Shown piece after piece: positions 40,151-52,900 of a DNA stretch of 64,000 bases; positions within the stretch are counted from its first letter, which is position 1, and each line of letters begins with the position of its first letter. The position numbers and the translations under genes are program-made. This DNA is from Prostheceraeus crozeri (Eukaryota > Platyhelminthes > Polycladida > Euryleptidae). Below the pieces are notes generated by a model, which made no database searches, was not told the DNA's origin, and saw only the letters and a list, made by a program, of their open reading frames with translations. The stretch covers positions 346,501 to 410,500 of the forward strand of contig CAJQUW010005234.1 of assembly GCA_907163375.1 (NCBI GenBank), given 5' to 3'.

Positions 40151-42992
40151 TCACACAATAGCCTTTGACGGACCTGCAGCAGGTTTTGGCAGCTCTCGCC
40201 AGTCATAAATCTGTCGAAAATGACCCCACAAAGCACCAACTAAGTCATTTGTTACACATCCACCAACATTGACGTGCATCATTTGTATGACGAAAACGCC
40301 ATCATCCTGAAGAAAATTGTTCGTGAATACAATGACATCTTCATCTGAGTAATATGTTGGATCACTACCTCTTTCTCCTGCCAAAATGAGGCATTTACGG
40401 ATAAAGTTCTCTTTCTTTCTGCAGTTGAAGGAATTCATGACCCAAACACTGAAACTCAGTGCCATTATGAGAAATCCAAAGACATGCCAAAACCAAAGGA
40501 ATACAAATATTGCCTCGTTCAGCAGATTGACAGGTAGAGCACACTGTGCGACCATGTAACTCATGGAGTTATGCTTGATAGGAACATTGCAATAAGCTAC
40601 ACGTGGAAAAATGCGACTTTCATGCCACTTCTTTTGTCCTAATAAATTCACAAGCATTTGCCAACCAAAAAGATAATATTCATCACTCAGACCAAGGAAT
40701 GTGTGTATCGCAATTAGAGAACAAATGTGACCACCAAGATAACTCAACTTCACGAGAAAATAAGAAAAGCTCAGTCGAGAGCCAAATCTTTTGCTGCAGA
40801 ACCCATAATGTAGCCCCGCTCGGAGTTTCGTGCAGCAATTGGTTCGATATTCTCTGTGCTTCTGTAGTGAGTCCACGATGCAATTTGCAATTTTTTCAAT
40901 ACTCTTTGCTTTTTGTTCCCCTCCTTGTAAACGTGCAGCATTCGCGCAATCCATTATGTCCTGAAAATCTGTACCGACTTGCTTGTGATAGAATATCTTC
41001 CAAACTGTGCTTATCAAAAATGGAATGAAAACCAATGCACTGACGAATAATGGAACCAGAGGATAATAACCTGGAAAGAAAAGTAACAAGCTTATATTAC
41101 ATTGAGAAAATCCATTATAATGGGCCTAAGAATGATCATTTTTTAATAAGAAGATCAAGTAAAATCAAAATGAAATTGTAGGCTTTTAATCCGCAACGGA
41201 ATGTGTCTGCACTAATCAGCCATTTAATGTTTAAAAATCAATCAATTAGCTTCTATCAAGCATCACAAACAGCTTCAAAATGATCGTGATAACGTTGATC
41301 CATCATCCAGTTTGATCAAAATGTGCCCTTTTAATCAAATGCTCTATATCCCTGTAGGCGAGTATAGACATGGCCAGGCAACCAACATGTTAAGTAAATT
41401 TTCGGCGGGTTTTCATTAAATATTTATTTCAACACACTACGAGCATGTCGCATCAACTAGTGCGCCTGCAATCATGAATAAATTCTGCATTTTGTAAAGT
41501 CAGTAATAAAATGTTCAGCTGCATCTTCATTCAAGGATATTACTACATTATTTTATAACATGATTAGATGGCTTGCAAAAAGCAGAACTTATTAATTATT
41601 AATTATAAGCGCACTAACTTAGACTCAATTTCAGTAGTGTGTTGGAAGTAGCATGAATACCCGCCCAACCAAATTTTATTTGAAATATGCTAACTACACA
41701 TCTCACATTTGCCCGGATATGTCTGCAACCTCAAAATAGGGAGTTCTTTCGATGCTTAGAGATTGGAACCAGGCGTGCTGATGATTCCTGACGCCTGATG
41801 ACATTACAGCTATTCAAGTCTGTTCCAATTTTTCTACTGAGGATGTAGCTCAACATGTTTGATTATTCTATTTACAGTATGTCCAAGAGTTAACTTAGAG
41901 AATTTCCACTGTGCCTCCAGTGTCTCGGCGCACCACAGACTCTCTGCTTAGAATTTTGTGTCGATCAAATTGGTTATTCGTTATTCTGACGGTCCACTAG
42001 CAGACATCGTGCAGAGAATATATCCCTAATTAACTTATTTCCTTGGATTCATGGCGCATTTTATGCTATTTATTGGTACAATTATTTTGCTAATAGGTAG
42101 CACAATTTCAGCACGATTCAGTGGTGGAATGCGCTATAGACCTAGTTGGAGATCAATTTTACGGTATCATTTGCAGCGATTGGTCATCGCAATAGAAGGC
42201 ACACCATGTATGCATTCTGTAGCACTACCTATTTTTAGAGGGCAAATTGCAGTTTATAATATCTCCCACGATTCGATTTTACAGAAGAGAAATTTACTCA
42301 AGTAACTTTCATGCTTAAGTGTGAGGTTCAAACTAATTACAAAGAATGTCATTAAAGATTCATGCCACCTACTGATACTTCTGAATCAAATCTATATACC
42401 ACAAGCATTCCATTGCCATGCAATGATGGCTCACTTTCAGACATCTATGGCCTAGCGGATCACTTGTTTTATCAATAACACTGAATCGAGATGATGGCGC
42501 ACACACAAATGGACGCGTGTGATTGTGTGTGTCCATTTTGTGGTGACTTCGGTCACTTAGTAAACCCGTGTAGACGCGCCTTAATGCTCAGAAGAGTATT
42601 GTTGCCCCATAAGTTGCTATTAGTTGATACCCATGAAGACTGATGACAACTTTAAAGTAGAACTCACTTATCTTTCTTCTCTCTTCCATTTCTTTCCATT
42701 CTCTTTGATTGTGTGGAAAGTGACCTGTAACCTCTTCCTTGGTCAATGGAACTCCACCTTCCACAAGACAATATGAATTGATATAACTCTCAAAATCTGA
42801 TCCACTAGCAGTGATTGACGCATGACACACGATAGGATTCATCCCATGAACCATGACTGTGACAGCTGTGGCGCATATAACACTGACCATAATAGTCCAA
42901 AAAGAGCTGAAAGCGTCGGCATTGTCATGGAGGCCGAAATCTGTTTCTAATTTCCACTCTTTGATAAAGCTGCCAACATCAGTGATTCCCAT
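40151..42992 (-). CDS. Innexin (gap-junction channel subunit), two exons
   Basis: Exon 1 42992-42668, intron 42667-41071, exon 2 41070-40151; 414 residues. The donor is GTGAGT and the acceptor TTTCTTTCCAG. The join creates the family motif region as ISYYPLVP, where most innexins have YYQWVP. Four membrane segments: near VSVICATAVTVMV; LVPLFVSALVFIPFLIS; HICSLIAIHTFLG; IFVFLWFWHVFGFLIM. Each extracellular loop has its two cysteines: NPIVCHA...SYCLVEG, and RVAYCNVPI...VAQCALPVN. The C-terminus keeps DGVFVIQMM and ALWGHF. Forms intercellular channels or hemichannels in the plasma membrane. Start chosen at MGITDVGSFIKEW, a typical short cytosolic N-terminus. Looks functional. Confidence 0.93.
41071..42667 (-). 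other. Innexin intron
   Basis: 1.6 kb, A/T-rich. A plus-strand 84-codon frame (42051-42305) with a hydrophobic signal-like start lies inside it but has no other support. No repeat is recognised. Confidence 0.8.
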
Positions 42993-45004
42993 GCTGACAG
43001 CTTACAGGCATGTCGTGTTACGCTGCATAAAATGCATGCAAAAGACAGTCAGAGAAGGTGAGGCGAAGCTCACGTGATGTATTGTTCTACCTTTATTATG
43101 CAATGACGTCAGAAGATCCCTATTGTTGCCTATTACAAAGTCGTGAAAATAATAAATGCCTAATAGATGCGTGGTTCCTAATTCAGCTACCTGCGATCAA
43201 TGCGTTCATTTCCTGATATCATAGGATTCAGAGTGATCATTGTCTCTGTCTTCTGTCATTTCCATTTTACCAGGAAACCATTCACTATGAATAGAACAAT
43301 GATTTCACCTTATTTGCGGCGCACTCAGAATCACATGAAGCTGTGTGTATTAAAGCTAAGCCTGCTACAGTCATTTGATAGATTGCTCAAATGAAAAGAA
43401 GCGATGTACAATGTAGACTGTTGGAAAATACAGAATACATCATTCTTGTTTTCAATTTAAAGAAAACAAGGTTTTCAAAACCCCAACCTCGATTTAAGTT
43501 TTATAGTAAAGTTGATATTTTATTGCGATGAAACCAGTTTTATAAACATTTGATATTTGTGTTAAAAAAAGGCGAATACAAGTGTGTGCGGTTTGTCTTT
43601 TAATTCCACAAAAATCATCAGAATACGAAGTTGTGAGTACTTGCAAACCTATGAGTCAGCATTATTGCTCATGCCTTTCTCTTATGGTCATCAATGAGGG
43701 CTGGAACCGACCGCCAGTGGGCCTGACCGGTTTCAGCCAGCCCGGCCCTGGCTATAAAAATTGAAGACCGGCCGAGCGGATACTTGAACTAGGCCTATGT
43801 CGACATTTGACGGCATTCATTTTTGAATAAATCAATCAATAGAATTACAACATTGCAAGCGAACATACATGTAGCATGATCTAAGAACACCCATGCGCAT
43901 GAAATGTGACATAAATTTTTCATAAGGCTTCTTAAAGGTTGTACATGCTCAACCACTCACCTTGAACGGGCCTGGTTAAGCTTAAGCCGCCCGGATTAAG
44001 CTATAACGTCAATACTCTGCCACACCTGGGGCTTCGACGGTGCTGAAACAGTCAGAATTTTAACTAGAGCGTTGTGATCTTCCCACCGACTTCCAATGAC
44101 ACTTTCGAGTCTCGACCACTGGACCGAAAGATCGCTAGACCAAACACTCAACCACTGTGTCACTAAAACCCAGTTACGTGCTGTACATGTAGTTTCAAAT
44201 CACACCTTACCTCAAGTAAAGTTCCTATTCAGAATCCTATATCCTAGCCCCTACAATTATAAGAATTGTGCATTCCGTAGTCTATCTATCGTAAGATTAT
44301 TCCATATCTTGAATGATTCCATTACATGGGATGATGTATCCCATTTTTACCCACAGTCCTTTTTTAGGACGGTTCTAAAAAAAGGGATCATGCGACCGCT
44401 CATCATTTATTTTAACTTTTCATTTTGATTTGGTTGAATGATGCCCGCATTGAACATTGTCATCAGTTTGTTCATGTCATGTTCCTGTCATATAACAAAA
44501 AATTTCATTTAAATACATTTGATTTTCAAAGCTGAAAATAGCTGCATGTAAAAGAAAAAAGCGTTTGTGATCACAAGCGACAAGTTTTTTAAAACATTGT
44601 TAAAATAATATTCTTGTATCAACCTAAATAACTGATGAATGCATAGAGTTGGAATATATGTACTATCATATCAAAATTATTATAGAATGATTTCAATCTG
44701 TCCTTTTTCTAAAACGGTGGGCACTAGTTACCAATTTATCAGCAAATTCATCTCTTACATACTTCCAATATAAATGTGCATATTCTCGTTCTTCATTCTA
44801 GCAAGATGCTTTTCGATGACACTACACTATATTCGACATGGTGCCAAGTATATAGGATATTCATGGAAAGCAATTCCTATTTAAGTATTATGGTGTGGCG
44901 CACATCAATTCAAATAGGCTGCATGATTCAGTGCTATTCGAGCCATATTGAGATGCTATGAAGGGTAACACGATCCCCACTTGGTCGTTAGAGTATGAAT
45001 CGAT
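42993..45004. other. Host intergenic region
   Basis: Upstream of innexin. A GC-rich patch at 43690-43770 (TGACCGGTTTCAGCCAG) with inverted GGCTGG/CCAGCC pieces may be a decayed element. Nothing else is recognised. Confidence 0.5.
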
Positions 45005-45790
45005 ATGTATGTAAAGTGGTTAAATAAATTATCTCAAAGTGGTACATTTGACAGTCTGATTCAGACACACGGCAACGTACAAAATCTGATCTCTTCTGTT
45101 GATTCTAAATTTCGGCGAAATTATAATTTCATACCTCCAATTCTCTGTTCAAGACGACTATCAATGGTCCCCACAATTCACTGTTGCCGACGTTGAACGA
45201 CAATTAGCAAGAATAAAGTCGGATAAATCCTCCGGGAGCGGCTCCATTCTAAATCGGCCTCTCAAGGTCATCTCCTTAATTGCTTGCTACCCTTTATGTG
45301 ACATTTTTCGAGCATCTATCCACATTGATCAGTTCCGGAAAGGTAGAAACTTGCTAATGTCGTGCCAGTGCCAAGGAAATGATCTCCGACTATTAAGGAC
45401 TTTCGCCCAATATCTTTATTGATAACTGTTTCCAAATTAAATTCAGTCCTACCTGATCTCACCAAGGTGTTCGGTCCCCTTCAACATGCTTTCCGAAGTC
45501 ATGGTTCTACTGATGCAGCACTTGCTCACTATAACATAACATCGCTCCTTGAATCTCCAGAGGTGAATGCAGTTCGACTTGCCTGTTTGGAGACCCATGT
45601 AAGGACTTGTCTAATTTGTATTGAGAAAATTCACGACGAACTACTGCTCGACCATCTCCTCAGAAACAATATTGAAAAGGATTTCATTCTACCGTTGAAG
45701 TGCTGTTTATCGGATCGCTACCAGCGCACTATGATAAACTGGTCCATTATTCCTGACGCCTTCGGGTGTGCCTTAATTGGCTCCGTTTAG
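45005..45790 (+). pseudogene. Decayed LINE reverse-transcriptase fragment
   Basis: In shifting frames the plus strand reads FTVADVERQLARIKSDKSSG (near 45180-45235), then after a gap LITVSKLNSVLPDL, FGPLQHAFRSHGSTDAALAHY (45470-45530), and HDELLLDHLLRNNIEKDF (45635-45690). These are palm/finger signatures of non-LTR reverse transcriptases (QHAFR-x3-STDAAL). At least two frame changes and missing motifs show it is a dead fragment. No LINE ends were found. Confidence 0.75.
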
Positions 45791-46991
45791 GGCCCTTATT
45801 TGTTTATCTGTTTCGTTGGCAAGATAAAGAGGGGAATTGGATAACATAGAAGTTAGGAGTCGACTGCCAAGAATCGCAATTGTTTTTATCGGCTACATCT
45901 CACTTTCCGCCAAGAAAAAACCGAGAAGAGTAACATCAGCATGATAGAACAGTAATACGCGTTTTGTCAATTCTATTGATTTCTATAGTAAATTTAGTCA
46001 TCGACAACTTTTATTTCGAGACTCCTAATTCGAGAAAAATATTCAAACTGAATAATTTGCGCCTACTCTGCTGTATTATTTTTTCTAAACCGCGATCAGA
46101 ACTGCTTTTGTTTCACTTAAACAGTGCATACGTGTATGCGTGTAAGAACCCACTTGGAATTTATGCATTCGCTGAGCCTCACACCATGTAATTTGCATCG
46201 AAATAGTTCGATTTACTGACTTCTCTACAAGTAAACATAGATTAACTTTCAAGCCCAGCATGGGCCCGCCCTTCGATCATTATCTTTAAGAAAATTTATA
46301 TATTAAGCTATCTTAATATACTGCTTTAATAAATTCAATAGATCTTTATAGAATTCTGTAGCATTGTATTTCCAACATCTATAAAAATAGCAGTCATTAT
46401 TGTCAGTTAGATAGTCAGCACCCGGATTCTAGGAAAGCGTTATTTCATGCACACTTATGATCTTTCATCATGTCTGAATTATAATTATTGTATAAGGATG
46501 AATATGGAGATAGCATACATCTATAATTTTCCTCAATACTCAGGCAATTACAATTCGCCAGCTTATGTAATTTAAATTTTAGTGCGTTTCTCTCCTGAAG
46601 TTTGTCAACAACTTTGCTTGTATCGAATCTGAGAGTGTAATTAACGCGGCATAGTATCCAACACTACAAATGACTTTGCCTCCGTCTGTGTAAACCAATT
46701 CAGAGTTTTGCTCTCTCCATATTTGATTAATGAAGCGGAAATGGTGTGAATTTCGCAATTAAATATCAAAAATCCGTGCTTTCATTGTCTATAACCAAAC
46801 ATAAGCTCATTTTCAATGATGTTGCTTTAGTACAAGCTTTTAAAACATTGTTTATGATAATCAGATGATCAAACATGATTCCATTTCCGTACATTAGAAT
46901 ATGTTGCTACTACCAGATATATTCTCAAACCACAGGAAAATTCACTACTCTAAATTCTTCTTTGCTTTGCGTTTACTGGTCTCATTTCAAG
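45791..46991. other. Host intergenic / upstream region of the lectin gene
   Basis: A/T-rich, no gene seen. The lectin start codon at 46992 is in AAGATGC context. An in-frame ATG at 46875 would add a 39-residue non-signal extension and is less likely. Confidence 0.5.
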
Positions 46992-49900
46992 ATGCCCATC
47001 TTTTCATTGTCGATTCTGGTCGTTGCAACTTTGATTTCGGCACATAGCTCTCTGACTTATCACACAGTGACTGAATCCGCCTCGGGAGAGACGCACACTG
47101 AACCTTCTTTTCCTTCCCATGTATACACACCTCCTCATTCAGGTACTTCTCAGCCTACTCCTACTCCAAATACCAATCATCCGACAACTCTTCCCAATCC
47201 TCCTTGCAATAGGTCTCACTCCACTCCTCCTTCAGCTGTCACTCATTCCACACCTCGTTCGAATGTCTCGCACTCCACTACTCCTTACAATAGCTCTCAC
47301 TCCACTCCTCCTTCAGCTGTCACTCATTCCACACCTCGTTCGAATGTCTCGCACTCCACTCCTCCTTACAATAGCTCTCACTCCACTCCTCCTTTGAATG
47401 TTACTTACTCCACACCTTCGAACGTCACTCACTCCACTCCTCCTTCAAATGTCACTCACTCCACTCCTCCGTCTTATGTTACTCACTCCACTCCTCCTTA
47501 CAATAGCTCTCACTCCACTCATCCCAATTTTCATTCTTCTCCTCCCTCTCCTCATCCTTCATCTGCACCCATTGCTTTGAATATTTCTTCCTTTAATCTT
47601 TCAAATTCATATTCCGAGTCCACGATTTCTACCTCTTCTTCTACACTTCTTTCTTCGTCCTCACTTGCAAATCCACCTTCTTCTCTTCCAGCAGGACTGC
47701 CTGCATCTACTGAGTCCTGGAGATTGGTCGTTTCCTCATCCAGCGATCTATATGATGAATCGGCAGATCTCTGTGCGCAAATGGATGCTTACCCAATTGC
47801 GTTGACAACCTTTGATCACTTGCTTTGGTTTAGTTATGCCATCCAATCAAATACGTAAGTTTTTTTTTACTTTAATATTTCTAGCATTTGGTGTTATAAA
47901 GAAAAACTGTATCTGTTTCTGTTCACTGCTGTTATGAATAGTTCGGCTTGCTACTTAAATCCGAAAAATATTCTAGATTGCTTCATTTATTTGCACGATT
48001 GATTTTAAAAGTGCATTTCAGCAACATCAACTTTTTCTTCGTTCATGTCAAAGATATCTGATTTCCGGATATCTGTTATTTGTCCTTGCAAGCTGCTGAT
48101 GTTTGCTGGTAAATTATATATGAGCTGAACGATTGCAGTGTAATACGTCAAGAAATAATAAAACTATCATTCTGTGTATGAAATGCATCCAAGCATACTT
48201 TGAAAGTCTCATTTTCACGTCTCAAGATATTGATTTACTTTAAATTATCTACAATAGAATAGCATTATCTTTATTTCTCATACAAAAGTGGTATGAATAG
48301 GAGGATACTGCACTTGATCACAATCTTGTTGAAAAAAACATGTTAGGAAAAAACAGATTATTTTACAAAGGATTTGTTGAAGAGGGCAGATTTTCTCGGT
48401 AAAGGTAACAATATTCGCGTTCGCCTGATATCGCGTACCGAGTTGCGAACAATAAAAAATTGTCTACCCATATGAAACTTGACCCCCTCATGCTTCTGCT
48501 AGCATCAATATGTTCTCCTGATCAATAATAATTTGCAAGTAATCAGATTTCAAGTTATCGCAGACGTTCCATAGAAAATTGACAAAATGATCAATCTGTC
48601 CTATCTCACAGGATACATGCCCCAGAAAAGAGTTAATATAATTAATAAATTTTCATGAGTCTTTGGCAGTCAAACATCCGAAGACAGCCATCATATTCTA
48701 GTCAAGTCTCTGCTCTATTTGCTTAGTTTGGAGAGACCAAGATAGATGTACAACTTTTCACTTCCTTAGACAATTATTCAAATTTAGGCAAATCACAATA
48801 TGAAAATTAAATTTTACTGAGACTTAATTCAAAAATCACATACATGCATAGAAATTAACAATACCATAGAAAGTCTTAGAATGGAAATTGCATGAAAATC
48901 ATGGCACACGCCGGGGGAACTTAAATGGGGCAAAATGCAATTTGTGCGATCTGGCTTCCATGTTTTTTGATTGGCATTTATATTTATCAGGCCAATTCTT
49001 GATCTGAATTGTTGCCCCTTGTCCAAAGACCATGTACTCAAAAGCAATAGTGAATTTACAAAATGCTGCGCCGACAGGATGACAAAGAAGAAAATCCTTT
49101 TAGACGTTCTGTACGTTCATCATTTTGAAATATCGCTCTGATAATCTATCAATAGCATAATCAGACTCTTATGCAACTTGTAATGTCGATTTATAGAACA
49201 TGCATAGCTCCAGCTTGAAATCAGAGGCCAAGAAATCTTAGAGTATTCATTTTTCTTTAAAGGGTTCCCCTGTTCACTAAATTTGAATAATTTTCAAAAT
49301 CTCTACATGCATTCGAATATCAGCTTCCAAAATATCACATGTGTCATTTAATGATTAATTGAAAAGTTCCAGCGACATTTCATCTATTTGAGAAATGATT
49401 GTCGGTAAAGAAACTTTCTGTGTGTTTATTCCAGAAAAGCGCCACGATTCTTAGCCGCTTGAAGAAGAAATTATCCAATAATTAAACTTTCTATCTGTGA
49501 ATTCTTCAGATGTTCTTACAAACAGCACACCGACCACTTTTAATCATGACTTTGTGAACCAATTTTTAATTCGCATTTCAATATTGAAAAATTGGAAAAT
49601 TGTTGTCAGCGACTGCTACAAATAGACACACTATATTAATCCATGGAATTGTAGGCTATTTTACATGAAACAATGCCGCCATCTCACTTAAAATTCTCTT
49701 CATGAAAATCCTGTAACTAGGTGTCAACAACTTCCACAGCCAACTTGGCAAATAGTTTCACTATGATACAATGTTTTAGATCGAATCTGATCTAAAAACC
49801 ATAGATTTTTCCATGTGCCATCATTGTACATAGGCAAGATATCAAACTTCCATTCTAGTGTACTATTATCCACTTCTATGCCTTCTATGAATCTGTGATT

Positions 49901-52900
49901 CATATATACATGTATACATGTATGGGGGAGTGCCATAGACGGATAAACAATGGACTCCTAGATATCTAGACATCTGTTGCATATCTAGGAGTCCATGGAT
50001 AGGCACAATGATATCTCTATACAAGGGATGGAAATTATAGAGTTCGAAGGAAAGGAAGGAAGTGGACCTCTATGATTCCTGTGCTGTGTTGTCGATAAAA
50101 TCATGGAATAGAAGGAATAGAGGCCCACTTCCTTCCTTTCCTACGAATTTTATTATTTCCATCATTTGTAGAGATGTCATTATGTTTATCTATCTATGCT
50201 ACTCCTTATACATGAATTTTGAATTAAATCTCAGTAAAATCCTTCCTTCTGACGACGACCAAAAATTTGTCAGCAAAAGAAAGAAAAGATCAATGCACTT
50301 CTAATGGCACCTCTCCCGACTTCGTACGATCCCTAGAACGCCCGCAAATTGCAGTTAAAGAAAATTTTCATTTTTCAAAAAAAACTTTAATTTTGAAAAT
50401 AATTTATGCATGAAAGGACTGAAAACCTGACTTTAATAGCAGTTTCAAAAGAATGTTTCAAATAAGACATTGTGTTGATAGTGTTATTTTAGCTATGCGC
50501 TTTTGTGCACTGAAGAGAATTGGAATGTAAATTGTAATAAATGTACAATCAATAACTATCAGATCACTCAAAGCAACAAAAAGACACTTGGAAAATTTTA
50601 ATTCATTGTTCATGCCTACATTAAGTGTCATTCATTATTTATAAAAAAAGGACAAAATCCTGGTTTTAAAACACGCCAGGTTGTCAGCTCAGTTTTGCTT
50701 GATTAATTTACTTCTACAATTGCCGCAAAAGAATTATATGCCTCTTCAATTTCATGTCGAATTGATTACGATGGATTAAATATTAATAAATCAAAGAATC
50801 TGTCATGTGTTTACATGTGTGGCTACAAGAGTGTTTAGCTGTCTCATTCATTTTCTGATGATGGTCGCGAGCAGCGATTGAAAGATCTCGAATAGATCGA
50901 ATGCATTGAATTTCATCTGTCTCCACGTGCTTTCTCTCCTTCACGATGGGACAATATGATCGGAATCCGTTATCTTAAACATTAGCTTGCAGTGATGATT
51001 CCTTGCTCCATAATATCCGTCTAGTTAATTTTGTAAAATCAATACAATGTATTCAATCACACTCAAAGGATAGTAATCTTTCTTCAGATTAATGTTTCGT
51101 CTCCTATCTTACTAATTAGAAGTGGAAACTGACAAACCGACCGCTAAATCCACTTCCTTACTCGTTAACTCTACACAAATTTGATTCTATTGAGGTAGCT
51201 TTCAACCGCAGAAATCCGACTTTTCGATTTATCTAGAAGTTTTGTGGGACTAGAATGTATAACAGGTGCTTGTAGATGGGCGCTTCAGCTGCTTGTCTAT
51301 ATAGGTACCGATCTAAGAGGAATCAAATTTATCTGAAAAACGTCAGGTTTTTATAGTTGTAGATCAAAACAAAAAAAACAAAATTTTTTATCAAAATTTA
51401 AAGTGAAATGATAATAACATTGAATCTCAACAAAGCACTCTGATAAGACACCCATTGAAATCCGACACCCAATAATAGTTAAGAACTAGACCAGACAGGC
51501 ACATCAAAACCAATGCTACGTCGTGTACATTCGTTGTCCTGACAGTAGTGTCTAAAAGATGAATGATTAGGTACTTTCTCAGTGTATGCCTTCCAAAAAT
51601 TCACGGTTATTATCATTTGTCTTCAAATATAGAATACCGTGTTTTTCTAATATACGCCGCAGCATCTTTTTATAATCGCCTACTTGTAAGTGCGGCGTTT
51701 ATTACAGGGTGACGCTTAATAGAAGGCGGTGTTTATTATAATGTGCGATTTCCCATATTGAATAACAGTAATAATTACAGGCATATAACCTTTTCGGAAA
51801 ATGATCAATAGGATCTGAAAATCCATCTAGCAGGCTTCTTGCACATCACCGAGTTATTCATTGTCGACAAGGCCTGATATCGACGTTGATTGAACATAAC
51901 ATGGGAACAATTTCTTGATCCTCCCATGGTCACTTGAAGACAGGGCTCACACTCACACGAAGCTTGATCATGATGACTGATGAGTAGGGCAATTTTTTGA
52001 TGACCTAAAATGTTTTGAAATAAGACTTCAAACATACGAAAATATGCTCTTATATGACATACAGCATAATCCACAACAAAACAAAGAATCGCCATAATGA
52101 TATTACACGAAACATCGTGCAATAAAAGAATGACAATTTATTTCATCGAAAGAAATTTGACCCCCTACTTAAGTTATAAATAAACAAAAACACCAAATTC
52201 ATCAACGAGCGCTTATGTCCCTTTTATTTCACGTTGAACATGGAACTGAGTGACAAATATGCGACATGAAGGCGCTAGCACAAAATGTCAATCTAGTCAC
52301 CAAGGCAGACGTAAAATGAACAAGATATCTTCGTGAACACTAAGGTCGGGTGCAAACCGTTTAATATACTTAGTATACAATAACTCGTAGGTGGAAATTA
52401 GCTAAAAATTACGAGAACAGAAAGCAATCTTAAAGCGATCCAATGAGTCATCAATGATCATCATTACAAGCACATAATTGAAGATGACGAGTAATGGCCC
52501 TGGATGCTGGCCGATTAGATCGCGGTCGACAGCGGTTTGTGCTGTGAAGCCAAATAGGAACATGCTCACGATTTCTGTCACCAAGTACAATGTGGTAATG
52601 TTGCAAAACTAGTAATTCATATATGAAAATAGGAAAATTTGGAAATATGACTAAATATGACGCAACAGACATAATATGACAAAAATATGCAAAAATATGA
52701 CATGTTATAAAGAAATTGCCCTACTGATGAGTTATGCAATGACTCGATGCTCGACGGTACGACATAGCAATAGCCAGAGACAGGAGCCAGCGAGCCTCTA
52801 CACTGACAGCCACCATTCGGCAACAACTTGTAGGCAAGGCTGTTTTTTTAATAGGTTGAACACATAGAGTAAGTATACATAGGTGAAGTGTCGACTTGAA

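Noticed and set aside
42051-42305. 84-codon frame with signal-like start inside the innexin intron
   Set aside because: No homology, no poly(A) signal, only one hydrophobic stretch. Kept as a note in the intron entry.
43690-43770. GC-rich CCGGCCGG-like patch, similar to 39020-39110 and 59625
   Set aside because: Similarity is short and no boundaries were found. Could be composition.
51640-51740. acgccgc/gcggcg repeat patch possibly ending a DNA transposon
   Set aside because: No matching second end or target duplication found.
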